DNA of 64,000 nt from Pseudomonadaceae bacterium (GCA_019745275.1 JAIETJ010000062.1:19709-83708), one strand, 5' to 3'. Numbered from the stretch's first letter, positions 18,037 through 27,592 are shown. The notes: generated by a model not told the origin, from the letters alone. Translations and numbers: made by a program.

Positions 18037-19173
18037 TTACACGTCGCGGCGCAGATCTGGCGGAATGGGCAGGTCGGGCAGTGGCGCGGGCCGTTTGCCC
18101 TTGCCGGATTTGAACTGTTTGAGTTGATAGACATACGCCAGCACCTGCGCCACGGCCAAATACAAGCCGGCCGGGATTTGCTGATCGAGCTCAGTCGAGA
18201 AGTACACCGCCCGGGCCAGCGCAGGCGATTCGAGCAACATGACCTTATGTTCTTGGGCAATTTCGCGAATTTTCAGCGCAGTAAAATCGCTGCCTTTGGC
18301 CAGCAGCACCGGAGCCGCACCCTGCGCCGGATCGTATTTAAGCGCTACGGCAAAGTGCGTCGGGTTGGTGATCACCACATCGGCTTGCGGCACCGCCGCC
18401 ATCATCCGCCGCTCGGCCATTTGCCGCTGCAACTGACGAATGCGCGACTTAACTTCGGGCTTACCCTCGCTGTCTTTGTATTCGTCACGCACCTCTTGCT
18501 TGGTCATCATGAGCTTTTGCTTGTGATCCCAAAGTTGAAATGGTACGTCCACAGCGGCAATCAAAATCAACCCGCTAGCCATCCACAACATGCTCCAGCC
18601 GACAATACTGGCACTGTGGATAATGGCCGACGGTAAGGGTTCATAAGCAATCGCCAGCAAATCCTGCTGATCGGCCGAAAGCACCGCCAACGCCACCAGC
18701 AAAATCACGCTGAATTTACCGATGGCTTTCAGCAATTCAACCAAGGCATGGGTCGAGAACATCCGTTTCAAGCCGGCCGCCGGATTCATTCGACTGGCCT
18801 TGGGGGCTAACGACTCGAGCGAGAACAACCAGCCACCTAAACTAATCGGCCCCAATACGGCGGCAATCAGCAAAATAAGCAACAAAGGCAGGAAGGTTTC
18901 CAGCACCAGCTTGCCCGAAGCTAACAAATACAGCGCCATGGAGCCGTCATTGAGCAGCACCTCGCGCGGCAAGGTAAAGTTGCCGCGCATTAACACCAGC
19001 ATGGCTTGGCCAAACTCGCCGCCATAAATTATCAGGCCGGCAATCCCCGCCATGGTCACCACCACGGTATTTAACTCGCGCGAGCGGGCTACCTGGCCTT
19101 TATTGCGCGACTCTTCGAGCCGCTTACTGGTGGGGTCTTCGCTCTTGTCCGCGCCACTTTCACTTTCGGCCAT
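18037..19173 (-). CDS. flhB: FlhB, export apparatus switch protein
   Basis: Membrane protein whose C-terminal domain autocleaves to switch export from hook to filament substrates. Four membrane helices come first, then the cleavage site N270-P271-T272-H273 inside VVITNPTHFAVALKY. I use the ATG at 19173 with GGGGA upstream, giving 378 residues; the frame stays open to a TTG at 19185. It is the last gene of the fliLMNOPQR-flhB unit. Confidence 0.97.
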   Translation of the reverse strand: MAESESGADKSEDPTSKRLEESRNKGQVARSRELNTVVVTMAGIAGLIIYGGEFGQAMLVLMRGNFTLPREVLLNDGSMALYLLASGKLVLETFLPLLLILLIAAVLGPISLGGWLFSLESLAPKASRMNPAAGLKRMFSTHALVELLKAIGKFSVILLVALAVLSADQQDLLAIAYEPLPSAIIHSASIVGWSMLWMASGLILIAAVDVPFQLWDHKQKLMMTKQEVRDEYKDSEGKPEVKSRIRQLQRQMAERRMMAAVPQADVVITNPTHFAVALKYDPAQGAAPVLLAKGSDFTALKIREIAQEHKVMLLESPALARAVYFSTELDQQIPAGLYLAVAQVLAYVYQLKQFKSGKGKRPAPLPDLPIPPDLRRDV

Positions 19174-19188
19174 TGTGTTCCCCAAGCA

Positions 19189-19965
19189 TTAGCGTGCCTG
19201 CGCCAGTTCGCGCAACCACTGCAGAGCCTCACTGGCCAGCAACTGATACTGGGCAAGGAAGTCCGACAAGCCCAACCAGAAAATCACCAAACCAATCACC
19301 AAGGTCATCGGGAAACCAATGGAGATGATATTTAGCTGCGGCGCAGCGCGGGTCATGATGCCAAACGCCAAGTTAACCACCAACAAGGCGGTGATTGCCG
19401 GCAACACCAGCAACAAGCCCGCCGCTAGCACCCAACTCAATTTGGCCACCAGCTCCCAGTAATGATTGGTCGACAGACCTGTACCGATCGGTAAGGTCAC
19501 GAAGCTCTCAGCCAGCACCTCAAACACCAACAAGTGGCCATTCATGGCCAAGAACAACAAGGTCACCAGGATCAGCAACATCTGCCCCAACACCGGCACC
19601 GAGACGCCATTACTGGGGTCGAGCATCGATGCAAAAGCCAAACCGGTCTGTACCGCGATAATTTGCCCGGCCACGGAAAACAAGTGAAAGAACAACTGCA
19701 AACTAAAGCCCAACATCACCCCGATCAGAATTTCTTGAGCTATCAAAAAAACAGCCCGCAGGCTCAAGGCATCGAACGGTGCAATGGGCGGCAAGGTAGG
19801 CACTAAGACCAAACAAATGGCCAAGGCTAAATACAAGCGCACACGCCCCGGGACTAATTTAGTCCCGATGATCGGCATCACCATCAACAAGGAGGCAATA
19901 CGAAACAACGGCAGCATAAAGCTGCCAACCCAGGCACCGATTTGCTCAGCACTGAGTTCCAGCAT
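19189..19965 (-). CDS. fliR: FliR, export gate protein
   Basis: Core export-gate subunit with FliP and FliQ. The 258-residue product from the ATG at 19965 has about six membrane segments and family blocks such as MPIIGTKLVPGRVRL and LGFSLQLFFHLFSVAGQII. The frame is open upstream to 20040, but that would overlap fliQ and add a polar, non-homologous N-terminus. The start lies five bases after the fliQ stop. Confidence 0.96.
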   Translation of the reverse strand: MLELSAEQIGAWVGSFMLPLFRIASLLMVMPIIGTKLVPGRVRLYLALAICLVLVPTLPPIAPFDALSLRAVFLIAQEILIGVMLGFSLQLFFHLFSVAGQIIAVQTGLAFASMLDPSNGVSVPVLGQMLLILVTLLFLAMNGHLLVFEVLAESFVTLPIGTGLSTNHYWELVAKLSWVLAAGLLLVLPAITALLVVNLAFGIMTRAAPQLNIISIGFPMTLVIGLVIFWLGLSDFLAQYQLLASEALQWLRELAQAR

Positions 19966-19970
19966 GGCGC

Positions 19971-20240
19971 TTAGCCGATCACTTGTGGGATGTTCTGGAT
20001 CAGCGTCTGCGTGTATTCCATCAATTCGCGCACCAGCCAAGGCCCGGCCCAGATCAGGGTCAAGAGCATGACCAGCAAGCGCGGCACGAAGCTTAAGGTT
20101 TGCTCGTTAATCTGCGTTGCGGCCTGAAACATCGCCACCAGCAAACCCACCAACAAACTCGGCAACACCAGCAAGCCAACCAGTACAGCGATTAGCCACA
20201 AGGCCTCACGAATCAGGTCTACCGCTACTTCCGGAGTCAT
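19971..20240 (-). CDS. fliQ: FliQ, export gate protein
   Basis: An 89-residue protein with two membrane helices separated by the conserved short loop AATQINEQTLSFVPR, as in all FliQ/SctS proteins. It forms the export gate with FliP and FliR, encoded on either side. Confidence 0.97.
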   Translation of the reverse strand: MTPEVAVDLIREALWLIAVLVGLLVLPSLLVGLLVAMFQAATQINEQTLSFVPRLLVMLLTLIWAGPWLVRELMEYTQTLIQNIPQVIG

Positions 20241-20261
20241 ACACGCGCCTCACTGATCCAG

Positions 20262-21017
20262 CTAAAGAGTGCCGAAACTACTGGCCAGGGTGCCAATCAC
20301 TAGCGCCCAGCCGTCAATCAGCACGAACAACATGATTTTAAACGGCAACGAAATGATCAGCGGCGAGAGCATCATCATGCCCATCGCCATGAGAATACTG
20401 GCCACCACCATATCGATGATCAGAAACGGGATAAAAATCATAAAGCCGATCTGGAACGCGGTTTTCAGCTCGGAGGTCACGAACGCCGGCACCAAGATAG
20501 TCATCGGCGCCTGCTCGGGCGAGGCGATGTCGGTGCGCTTGGACAGCCGTACAAACAGCTCAAGGTCGGAGGCGCGGGTTTGCGCTAGCATAAATTTCTT
20601 CAGCGGCACCTCAGCCTTGGCAATCGCCTGCGGCGTCGTCAGTTGTTCATTGAGGTAGGGCTGTAGCGCGTCTTTATTAATTTGATCAAACACCGGGGCC
20701 ATAATAAACAGAGTCAAAAACATCGCCATACCGGTGAGGATTTGGTTCGATGGGGTCTGCTGCAAACCCAAGGCTTGGCGCAAAATCGAAAAGACAATGA
20801 TGATCCGGGTGAAGCTGGTCATCAGCATCACAAATGCCGGGATAAAACTCAGCGCGGTCATGATCAGCAGAATCTGCAGATTGACCGAGTACTCCTGCTG
20901 CCCTGCCGCGTTATTGGTCAGGGTAATCGCCGAGATCGACATCGGATCGCTGGCGGCCAACGCCAAAGGCGCGAGCAAACCCAGCAGCATAAATACAACA
21001 ACGCGCAAGGCCATCAT
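20262..21017 (-). CDS. fliP: FliP, export gate protein
   Basis: Export-gate subunit made with a cleavable signal peptide (hydrophobic stretch to about residue 22, ALAASD). Family blocks include [17 protein letters not shown] and [19 protein letters not shown] use the ATG at 21017 (AGGA nine bases upstream), which overlaps the fliO stop by one base; a TTG at 21020 and an ATG at 21014 are nearby alternatives. About 251 residues. Confidence 0.96.
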   Translation of the reverse strand: MMALRVVVFMLLGLLAPLALAASDPMSISAITLTNNAAGQQEYSVNLQILLIMTALSFIPAFVMLMTSFTRIIIVFSILRQALGLQQTPSNQILTGMAMFLTLFIMAPVFDQINKDALQPYLNEQLTTPQAIAKAEVPLKKFMLAQTRASDLELFVRLSKRTDIASPEQAPMTILVPAFVTSELKTAFQIGFMIFIPFLIIDMVVASILMAMGMMMLSPLIISLPFKIMLFVLIDGWALVIGTLASSFGTL

Positions 21018-21463
21018 CAAGACTTATCCTTTGAGTCCTTACCCAATATCTCCATCAGCCGTTGGGCAAACTCGGCACTGGCCGGCTCGCTGTCGGGCAG
21101 ATGGACCGGGTCTTTAAGCACATGCAACGGGGTAATGCGACCAGCGCTTAAGCCTAGCAAAACTTGTTCGCTACCCACCTGCACCAGCACCAAGCGATCT
21201 CGCGGCCCCAGCGCTTGGCTGGCCAATAGTTTGATTACCTGAGCACCGCGCGGGCCAATACTTTGCACCCGCCGCAATAACCAGGCGAGCAAAAAAATCA
21301 GACCGATAACCAGTATTAGCCCCAGCAACATCTGCCCCAACTGCGAACTCAGACTGCCACTGCTCGCCAGCATGGGCGCTGCCGCAGGAGATAATACTGG
21401 GCTCGACTCAGCCGCGAACACCGCCAGCGGCAAACCAGCCAACACGCCAATAAGTGCGCGCAT
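21017..21463 (-). CDS. fliO: FliO, export apparatus assembly protein
   Basis: Helps assemble the FliP ring. A signal-peptide-like start ([16 protein letters not shown]) is followed by one membrane helix ([17 protein letters not shown]) and a small C-terminal domain. I use the ATG at 21463, four bases after the fliN stop; a GTG at 21493 would overlap fliN. 148 residues. Confidence 0.93.
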   Translation of the reverse strand: MRALIGVLAGLPLAVFAAESSPVLSPAAAPMLASSGSLSSQLGQMLLGLILVIGLIFLLAWLLRRVQSIGPRGAQVIKLLASQALGPRDRLVLVQVGSEQVLLGLSAGRITPLHVLKDPVHLPDSEPASAEFAQRLMEILGKDSKDKS

Positions 21464-21467
21464 AGCT

Positions 21468-21935
21468 TCAGCGTAACTTCTTAATGCGTTCACTTGGACT
21501 GATCACATCAGTCAAGCGAATACCGAACTTTTCGTTCACCACCACCACCTCGCCATGGGCGATCAAGGTGCCGTTAACCAGCACATCAAGCGGCTCACCG
21601 GCCAGTCGATCGAGCTCAATAACCGAGCCCTGATTAAGCTGCAGCAAGTTGCGAATGGTGATTTCGGTATTGCCCACTTCCATGGAAATAGACACCGGAA
21701 TATCCAGGATCACATCCAGATTAGGCCCATCCATACTCACCGGCGCGCTTGAGCGCGGCACGCTACCAAACTCTTCCATCTTCGCCCGTGGCGCGGGCGG
21801 CTCGACGGCCGCCGCGCTGGCCATCATCGCGTCGATGTCATCCTGATCGTTATCCCCAGCCTCGGACAGCGCTGCCGCCCATTCATCGGCTAAGGCCTGC
21901 TCTTCGGGAGAGGTGGTTTCTTCTTCGTCGGCCAT
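21468..21935 (-). CDS. fliN: FliN, flagellar C-ring switch protein
   Basis: C-ring protein of 155 residues. An acidic variable N-terminal part is followed by the SpoA domain (about 75-150) with VSISMEVGNTEITIRNLLQL, VIELDRLAGEPLDVLVNG and a GEVVVVNEKFGIRL end. Together with FliM it forms the CheY-P-responsive rotor. It is followed four bases later by fliO. Confidence 0.97.
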   Translation of the reverse strand: MADEEETTSPEEQALADEWAAALSEAGDNDQDDIDAMMASAAAVEPPAPRAKMEEFGSVPRSSAPVSMDGPNLDVILDIPVSISMEVGNTEITIRNLLQLNQGSVIELDRLAGEPLDVLVNGTLIAHGEVVVVNEKFGIRLTDVISPSERIKKLR

Positions 21936-21977
21936 CGGTTGTCCTCGGCGGGCTATACATGTGAATTAAGCGCAGCG

Positions 21978-22949
21978 TTAACGCGAACGCGGTACCGGGT
22001 CGAGCACCTGAAATGCCAGCTTGCCTTTGTGCGCGCCGAGCTTAACGGTAAATGCCGGCACGCCATTGGCACGCAACAATACTTGTTCGGGTAAATCGAC
22101 CGGAATGACATCGCCCGGCTGCATATTTAAAATATCGCGCAAGCGTAACTGCCGTGTGGCCACGGTCGCGCCTAGCGGCACGCTAACGTCAAGAATGTCT
22201 TCGCGCAGGGCATTCACCCAACGCTCATCTTGATCGTCGACATCCGACTGAAAACCGGCATCGAGCATGTCGCGAATCGGCTCGATCATCGAATACGGCA
22301 TAGTGACGTGTAAGTCGCCGCCACCGCCGTCGAGTTCGATATGAAAGGTGGAAACCACCACCACTTCACTTGGACTGACGATGTTGGCCAACGCGGGGTT
22401 AACTTCCGAGCTGATGTACTCAAAGTTAATGTCCAGCACGGCATGCCAAGCTTCTTTGAGGTCGATAAAGGCCTGATCGATGACCATGCGCACCACCCGC
22501 AACTCAGTTGGGGTGAACTCACGACCCTCGATCTTGGCGTGCCGGCCATCGCCACCAAAAAAGTTATCCACCAGCTTGAACACCAATTTGGCATCCAAAA
22601 TAAACAAACCAGTGCCACGCAACGGCTTCATTTTGACGAGATTGAGGCTGGTCGGCACATACAACGAGTGCACATATTCGCCAAACTTCATCACCTGCAC
22701 GCCCCCCACGGCGACGTCAGCCGAGCGGCGCAACAGGTTAAACATACTCACGCGGGTGTAACGGGCAAAACGCTCGTTGATCATCTCCAGCGTCGGCATG
22801 CGCCCGCGAACGATCCGATCTTGGCTGGACAGGTCGTAGGTTTTGGCCGTGCCGGGCTCAGCGGCGTCTTCAGTCTCGACATCACCGTCATCGACGCCGT
22901 GCAGCAGGGCATCGATTTCGTCTTGTGAGAGCAGGTCTTGCACAGCCAT
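21978..22949 (-). CDS. fliM: FliM, flagellar switch protein
   Basis: The N-terminal CheY-binding motif LSQDEIDALLHG (about residues 5-16) is followed by the middle domain and a C-terminal SpoA-like domain (about 245-320). Length 323 is normal. It bridges CheY-P and the FliG ring and lies between fliL and fliN as usual. Confidence 0.98.
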   Translation of the reverse strand: MAVQDLLSQDEIDALLHGVDDGDVETEDAAEPGTAKTYDLSSQDRIVRGRMPTLEMINERFARYTRVSMFNLLRRSADVAVGGVQVMKFGEYVHSLYVPTSLNLVKMKPLRGTGLFILDAKLVFKLVDNFFGGDGRHAKIEGREFTPTELRVVRMVIDQAFIDLKEAWHAVLDINFEYISSEVNPALANIVSPSEVVVVSTFHIELDGGGGDLHVTMPYSMIEPIRDMLDAGFQSDVDDQDERWVNALREDILDVSVPLGATVATRQLRLRDILNMQPGDVIPVDLPEQVLLRANGVPAFTVKLGAHKGKLAFQVLDPVPRSR

Positions 22950-22961
22950 TAGTGCATGCTC

Positions 22962-23513
22962 CTACTGCAATACGATATTGGTAAACAACACTTGCTCGAC
23001 CGCTAACTTGCCGGTCTCTTTCTGCGCCAACGCCTGCACACTGGCGGTGGTTTGTTGACGAAGCATTTCCTTACCCACTGGAGTGGCTAAAGCCTCAAAG
23101 TCCTGCCCAGAAAACAACATGACCAGATTATTGCGCAGTACCGGCATGTGTTCTTTGAGCGCGTCAATCTCGGCCTGATCGCGCCCCATCAGGGCCACAC
23201 TCACTTGCATATAACGCTGCCGGCCTTTGTAGTTAAAATTGACCACAAACGCCGGGGCAAGCACCTCGTAGATCGCGACCTGCTTGCCGGGCTTGGCTTC
23301 GCCTTCGGCGGCCGCCGCATGTTCCTCGCCCTTGGCCTCGTCTTTCTTGTCATTCTTTTTCAGAAAGAACACGGCACCGCCAACCGACAAGCCAATCACC
23401 ACCAGCAAGCCAACTACAATTAAAATAATCAGCTTGAGTTTACTTTTACCAGCGGGCTTGCCTTCGGCATCGGCCGCTGCAGGTGCAGGTGCTTTTTCTT
23501 CTTTCTTAGCCAT
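22962..23513 (-). CDS. fliL: FliL, stator-associated membrane protein
   Basis: A short Lys-rich cytoplasmic tail, one membrane helix (about residues 26-50) and a periplasmic stomatin-like FliL domain ending in VLFTNIVLQ. FliL rings surround stators and support torque. It is the first gene of the fliLMNOPQR-flhB operon and has a sigma-54 element 50-65 bases upstream. 183 residues. Confidence 0.96.
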   Translation of the reverse strand: MAKKEEKAPAPAAADAEGKPAGKSKLKLIILIVVGLLVVIGLSVGGAVFFLKKNDKKDEAKGEEHAAAAEGEAKPGKQVAIYEVLAPAFVVNFNYKGRQRYMQVSVALMGRDQAEIDALKEHMPVLRNNLVMLFSGQDFEALATPVGKEMLRQQTTASVQALAQKETGKLAVEQVLFTNIVLQ

Positions 23514-23562
23514 GCCAATAATCCGTCACTGATCGATTTATCTCAGCGTTCAAAGGGTTAGG

Positions 23563-23578
23563 AGCAAGTGTTATGCCA
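23563..23578 (-). promoter_or_regulatory. Sigma-54 promoter upstream of fliL
   Basis: Minus strand TGGCATAACACTTGCT has correct -24/-12 spacing and strong matches in both boxes. The predicted start is near 23551, about 38 bases before the fliL ATG. It lies just downstream of the fliK terminator hairpin. Confidence 0.8.
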
Positions 23579-23667
23579 GTTCGGTAATAACCCGGCTTAG
23601 GCTTGCATTGTTTAACTCGCGCAGCGGATATACCAGTAAGCTCCACCACTGTCACCCAAAAACGCGA

Positions 23668-23687
23668 ACGCCCGGTTACCCGGGCGT
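23668..23687 (-). terminator. Hairpin terminator after fliK
   Basis: ACGCCCGG pairs with CCGGGCGT around a 4-base loop (TTAC), 30 bases after the fliK stop. On the minus strand the stem is followed by TTCGCGTTTTTG. It separates the fliK transcript from the fliL promoter. Confidence 0.65.
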
Positions 23688-23717
23688 ATTTAAGCGTAGA
23701 TCAAGGCCGACCATTAC

Positions 23718-25097
23718 TCAGGCATAGTAATCCACCAAACCACGCGGACTTAACGAACTTTTACCGCGCAACTCGGTGACCGCCATAATCTGCTGCTCAT
23801 CGCCAGCGCCCAACGCGCCATCTGACCGGCCACCTCGATGTGCACCGCCACCATTATTCTGTTCCTGACCTTGCCAACCACGACTCAGCGACTGATCAGA
23901 AACATTCACATCAGCCAAGTTCATGCCCTGCGCGGTGAATAGGTCGCGCAGCCGCTGCATCTGCCCTTCAAGGGTCTCACGCACGCCGGCATGTGGACTG
24001 GCAAAGGTCACCTGGGTCTGATCTTTAGTCATATCGACCCGCACTTCCAAGCGACCTAAGTCAGCAGGCTCCAGTTGAATTTCGGCAGATTTAAGGTTTT
24101 GGCTCGATAACCACATGACTTTATCGACCACCGACTCACTCCAGCCACTCTGCTGTAGCGCCAAGGGCTGCCCCGGCAACAAGCTTAAGCGGCTGGCCGC
24201 CGGGGTTTGCTGGCTAACCGCTTGACTTAGAGCACTGAGTCGACCGCTCAGGTTCTCGCTACGCAGTTCGGGCGAGGCATCCTTAAGCCCCTCTGCCCCC
24301 TCCACACCCAATTCGTTAAGCGCCGCCAAGGCTGCCTCGCCCAACTTAGCCTCGGGATTTGTCGGCAATAGCTGAGTAGCGCCAGCCAAGGCACCCGCAA
24401 AGTCTTGCGCCGTATTCGTTGCACCTTGGCCCGCCACGCCTTGCTGCGTCGCCGTCTGGGCGGCTAACTGGGCCTTAGCGGCCAGATCGACAACCAACTG
24501 TACGCCGGCAGCACTGGTTAGGGTGTCCAAGGTCGAGTCATGGCTGGCATCGGTCATGGCCGCCACACCAGCACTAACCGCCGCCGCGCCAGCTACCCCA
24601 GGCATCAGAGGGCCTTGTCCGGTCAGCTCGCCTTCAGTTTGCTCACTTACAGCGACACCACTCAACGCCGCAGGCGTAACGCTGGTCTCAGCCGGCAACT
24701 GTCCAGTCAGCGCCAACATCATCAACGGGTCGAGTTGCGCTTGCGGCGGCCCCTCTTCGTCCTCTTTCGCCGCAGCAACCTCAGTATTGTCCGCACTGGT
24801 CGCGGCGTCGGCGTTCGCCGGCAAGGTTTTGCCGCTTGCGGCAAAACCTTCAGCGTCCGCCGAAGCAGTTGCGCTATCCGCCTTTGTTACGTTCGCATCA
24901 GCCGATTTATCCCGCGCCGGCTTAGCCACTGGCTCGGCACGCTCGGCGACTTTGTCTTGCCGCTCACGAGCGTACACTTGGGCAAACTCGGACTTGCGCT
25001 GACTCGCCTGCGGTGTGGCGGCTGGAGTTTTGTTGGGCACCATACGGGCTTTAGTTTTCGCCGCAGGTTGCAGCAACAGATCAGGAACAACGGACAT
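23718..25097 (-). CDS. fliK: FliK, hook-length control protein
   Basis: Secreted ruler that measures the hook and triggers the FlhB switch. A long Ala/Thr-rich variable part is followed by the C-terminal Flg_hook domain (about residues 330-420) with LEPADLGRLEVRVDM and FTAQGMNLADVNV. I place the start at the ATG at 25097 (MSVVPDLLLQ), with GGAGAG six bases upstream, giving 459 residues; the frame stays open to 25169. A 16-base palindrome lies just upstream. Confidence 0.93.
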   Translation of the reverse strand: MSVVPDLLLQPAAKTKARMVPNKTPAATPQASQRKSEFAQVYARERQDKVAERAEPVAKPARDKSADANVTKADSATASADAEGFAASGKTLPANADAATSADNTEVAAAKEDEEGPPQAQLDPLMMLALTGQLPAETSVTPAALSGVAVSEQTEGELTGQGPLMPGVAGAAAVSAGVAAMTDASHDSTLDTLTSAAGVQLVVDLAAKAQLAAQTATQQGVAGQGATNTAQDFAGALAGATQLLPTNPEAKLGEAALAALNELGVEGAEGLKDASPELRSENLSGRLSALSQAVSQQTPAASRLSLLPGQPLALQQSGWSESVVDKVMWLSSQNLKSAEIQLEPADLGRLEVRVDMTKDQTQVTFASPHAGVRETLEGQMQRLRDLFTAQGMNLADVNVSDQSLSRGWQGQEQNNGGGAHRGGRSDGALGAGDEQQIMAVTELRGKSSLSPRGLVDYYA

Positions 25098-25111
25098 GGC
25101 ACTCTCCATAA

Positions 25112-25127
25112 CGGCCATTAATGGCCG
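25112..25127. promoter_or_regulatory. Perfect 16-base palindrome upstream of fliK
   Basis: CGGCCATTAATGGCCG is a perfect dyad 14 bases upstream of the chosen fliK start, in the hptB-fliK gap. It could fold into a hairpin near the ribosome-binding site or bind a dimeric regulator. No consensus was recognised. Confidence 0.5.
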
Positions 25128-25194
25128 CGTGGGTGGGTCGTGCAGGGAACAATGCAAGGCTAAGGCCAACTCGCCACGCGCGACCCATTAGCGC

Positions 25195-25545
25195 TCAACG
25201 ATGGCGTTGCAACTCAGCTTTATACAAGATGCGCACGATCGCAAACTCGCGCTGCACCTGTTCAAGCACCTCGGCAGTAGCCTCTAAACGCTCACGGCGC
25301 GCCAGTTCTTCCAACTCTTTGCACAGGCCAGCCAGCAGCAGCGCGCCCATATTGCTGCAGCTACCTTTGAAGCTATGGGCGGCCAAGCGCATGGCTTGCG
25401 CATCGCCACTGCTCGAAGTTTCCAGCAGCAAGCGCAAGCGCTCCTCAGAGTCGAGCAAAAAAGTCTCGAGCAGCAGCGGATATTCATCTTCCATGACATC
25501 GCGCAAGGTCTCTAACACCGCATTGTCGAGATGAATGTCTGCCAC
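25195..25545 (-). CDS. hptB: HptB, histidine phosphotransfer protein
   Basis: A 116-residue single Hpt domain with the phospho-histidine H57 in AAHSFKGSCSNMGA. In Pseudomonas HptB relays phosphate from hybrid kinases (RetS, PA1611-type) to the response regulator HsbR, encoded immediately upstream. The start is a GTG with GGAG eight bases before it. Confidence 0.92.
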   Translation of the reverse strand: MADIHLDNAVLETLRDVMEDEYPLLLETFLLDSEERLRLLLETSSSGDAQAMRLAAHSFKGSCSNMGALLLAGLCKELEELARRERLEATAEVLEQVQREFAIVRILYKAELQRHR

Positions 25546-25574
25546 CTAGTGCGCTCCTTTAAGCCACATGCCGA

Positions 25575-27275
25575 TCACGTTGCCTGCGTCCAGACGAAGT
25601 CCACGCTAACACTGCGACCATCCACCGAATAACTACAGCTATCGCTTAGCTGGCGCACCAAAGCCATGCCACGACCACAAAGAACCACCCCACCGCTTTG
25701 CGGTGCCGGCACCTCCGCCGCGTTGAAGCCAGCACCGCTGTCTTCAACCCGCAATGTCAGCCGGCCACCGCCAATCTCAGGGGTTAACTGTAGATGAAAA
25801 CGCACAAATCCTTGATCGAGACTGGCTAACAGTTCACTCCGCTCGCGGTAATAGCGACTAAAACCTTGCGCATCACGCTTAAGCTGCGAGTCGAGCCCCA
25901 GCACGCCATGCTCTAAGGCATTCGAGTAGAGTTCAGCCAGCACGGTGTATAACGCCCCAGCTTGGCTGCGCAGTTCTTGCACCTCCAGTAACTGCTGCAA
26001 TAAAAACGGCAACGGATTGAAATGCCGCAAGGTCTGCGCGCGAAACTCAAAACTGGCCGACCAATCCAGCGGGCTAAATTGCCCACAATTGCTAATTGCC
26101 AGTGCCGGCCGTGGCAACGCATCTTCAGCAACTAAGGTCACTTCAACCATGCTGACGTCATCTTGGGCGGCGCCACAGAACTCACTGATCGCCAGTTGGA
26201 TTTCGGCAAACAGCCGATCAGCCGGATGGTTCTGCGCAAAGACCCCCAGCAAACGCTCCTCGCCAAACAATTGCCCGGTACTGTTGCAGCCTTCGAGCAC
26301 GCCGTCAGAGAGCAAGAACAATCGATCACCTAGCTCCAGCGGATAGATCTCGTATCGGTCATCGAAGGTGGCAGCGTCGCGCACCCCTAGTGGTAAGTGC
26401 CGGGAGATCAGCGGCACGCGCTCGCCGCTCGCTGCACGATACAAATAGCCGTCCGGCAGGCCGCCATTCCAGACTTCAACCACCCGCCGATGAAAACTCA
26501 CATTGAGCAAGGTGGCACAGCAAAATACCCCCACCGGCAAAATCCGTTTCAGCTTAGCGTTCATCTCGCGGAGAATTTCTGCCATCGAATAACCCTTGGC
26601 GGTCATCCCGTAGAACACCTCTGCCAAAGGCATAGCACCAATAGCAGCGGGTAAACCGTGGCCGGTAAAGTCGCCGAGAAACACATGCATGCCACCCGAG
26701 GGTTTAAACGCGGCCAGCAGCAAGTCGCCATTAAACAAGGCATAGGGCGACTGCATATAACGAATATTGGCGGCGCTCAGGCAACCCGAGTGGGCTACTT
26801 TGTCGAACACCGCTTTCGCTACGCGTTGTTCGGTGAGCAGGTGTTCGTTGTGTTTGGCGATTAGATCACGCTGCTGCAAGACGGTTTTTTGCAAGCGCCG
26901 CAGACGATCCATAGCCTTGATTTTGGCCTCGATAATCACCCGATTGTAGGGTTTGGCGATAAAGTCATCGCCACCGGCCTCCAAGCAGCGCACCAGTGCT
27001 TCACCCTCCGTCAGCGAGGTGAGGAAAATAATCGGCACCAAGGCCTCGCCCGCACAAGCCTTGATGCGCCGGGCCGCTTCGAAGCCGTCCATCACCGGCA
27101 TCATCGCATCCATCAAGACCAGATCAGGCTGCTCAAGCCGAAACAGCCCGAGCGCCTCCAGACCGTTACAGGCCTCAACCACCCGATAGCCCTGCCGACT
27201 GACCATGGTGGCCAGCAACATGCGGTCGAGCGCATTGTCCTCAGCGATCAGGATGGTTAAACGGTCGCCTGCCAT
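25575..27275 (-). CDS. hsbR: HsbR, response regulator with PP2C phosphatase and anti-sigma kinase domains
   Basis: 566 residues in three parts. Receiver with D56 (LMDAMMPVMDG, then KPYN). SpoIIE-type serine phosphatase at about 180-390 (GDFTGHGLPAAIGAMPL; LLSDGVLEG; DDVSMVEV). C-terminal RsbW-like ATPase at about 430-560 (ELYSNALEHGVLG N-box; VEDSGAGF). In P. aeruginosa HsbR, when phosphorylated via HptB, dephosphorylates the anti-anti-sigma factor HsbA; otherwise it acts as its kinase. The gene is flanked by hptB and hsbA as expected. Confidence 0.94.
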   Translation of the reverse strand: MAGDRLTILIAEDNALDRMLLATMVSRQGYRVVEACNGLEALGLFRLEQPDLVLMDAMMPVMDGFEAARRIKACAGEALVPIIFLTSLTEGEALVRCLEAGGDDFIAKPYNRVIIEAKIKAMDRLRRLQKTVLQQRDLIAKHNEHLLTEQRVAKAVFDKVAHSGCLSAANIRYMQSPYALFNGDLLLAAFKPSGGMHVFLGDFTGHGLPAAIGAMPLAEVFYGMTAKGYSMAEILREMNAKLKRILPVGVFCCATLLNVSFHRRVVEVWNGGLPDGYLYRAASGERVPLISRHLPLGVRDAATFDDRYEIYPLELGDRLFLLSDGVLEGCNSTGQLFGEERLLGVFAQNHPADRLFAEIQLAISEFCGAAQDDVSMVEVTLVAEDALPRPALAISNCGQFSPLDWSASFEFRAQTLRHFNPLPFLLQQLLEVQELRSQAGALYTVLAELYSNALEHGVLGLDSQLKRDAQGFSRYYRERSELLASLDQGFVRFHLQLTPEIGGGRLTLRVEDSGAGFNAAEVPAPQSGGVVLCGRGMALVRQLSDSCSYSVDGRSVSVDFVWTQAT

Positions 27276-27286
27276 CGCCAGTGGCC

Positions 27287-27592
27287 TTAGGCGATTTTGA
27301 ACAGCTGCTCGAAATTGGAAATAGCCAAAATTTTCCGCACATCACTGTTGCAGTTGGCTAAGCGAATTTGCGCGTGATCGCCGCCTGCATGGTCGCGCAA
27401 CAGCAACAACATACCCAACGCCGAACTGTCCAAATAAGTCGCGCCTTGCAAGTCGACCAAGTAACTTTTCGGCGAACTATCGAGCCGCTCGTAAGCATCA
27501 CGAAAGGCTTGGTGAGCACCAAAATCGAAGCGTCCCTGAATTGAAATGGTCAACTCTTGCTCGTCGGCAGATAACTGCGTGGTAATGCTCAT
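27287..27592 (-). CDS. hsbA: HsbA, STAS-domain anti-anti-sigma factor
   Basis: A 101-residue STAS protein with the phosphorylatable serine at position 56 in ATYLDSSALGMLLLL. In P. aeruginosa unphosphorylated HsbA binds FlgM, freeing FliA, while phospho-HsbA acts with the diguanylate cyclase HsbD; this links flagellar output and c-di-GMP. A very good AAGGAG lies seven bases before the ATG. The 71-base gap to fliJ contains a CGATAA box reminiscent of sigma-28, but its spacing to a -35 is poor. Confidence 0.93.
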   Translation of the reverse strand: MSITTQLSADEQELTISIQGRFDFGAHQAFRDAYERLDSSPKSYLVDLQGATYLDSSALGMLLLLRDHAGGDHAQIRLANCNSDVRKILAISNFEQLFKIA

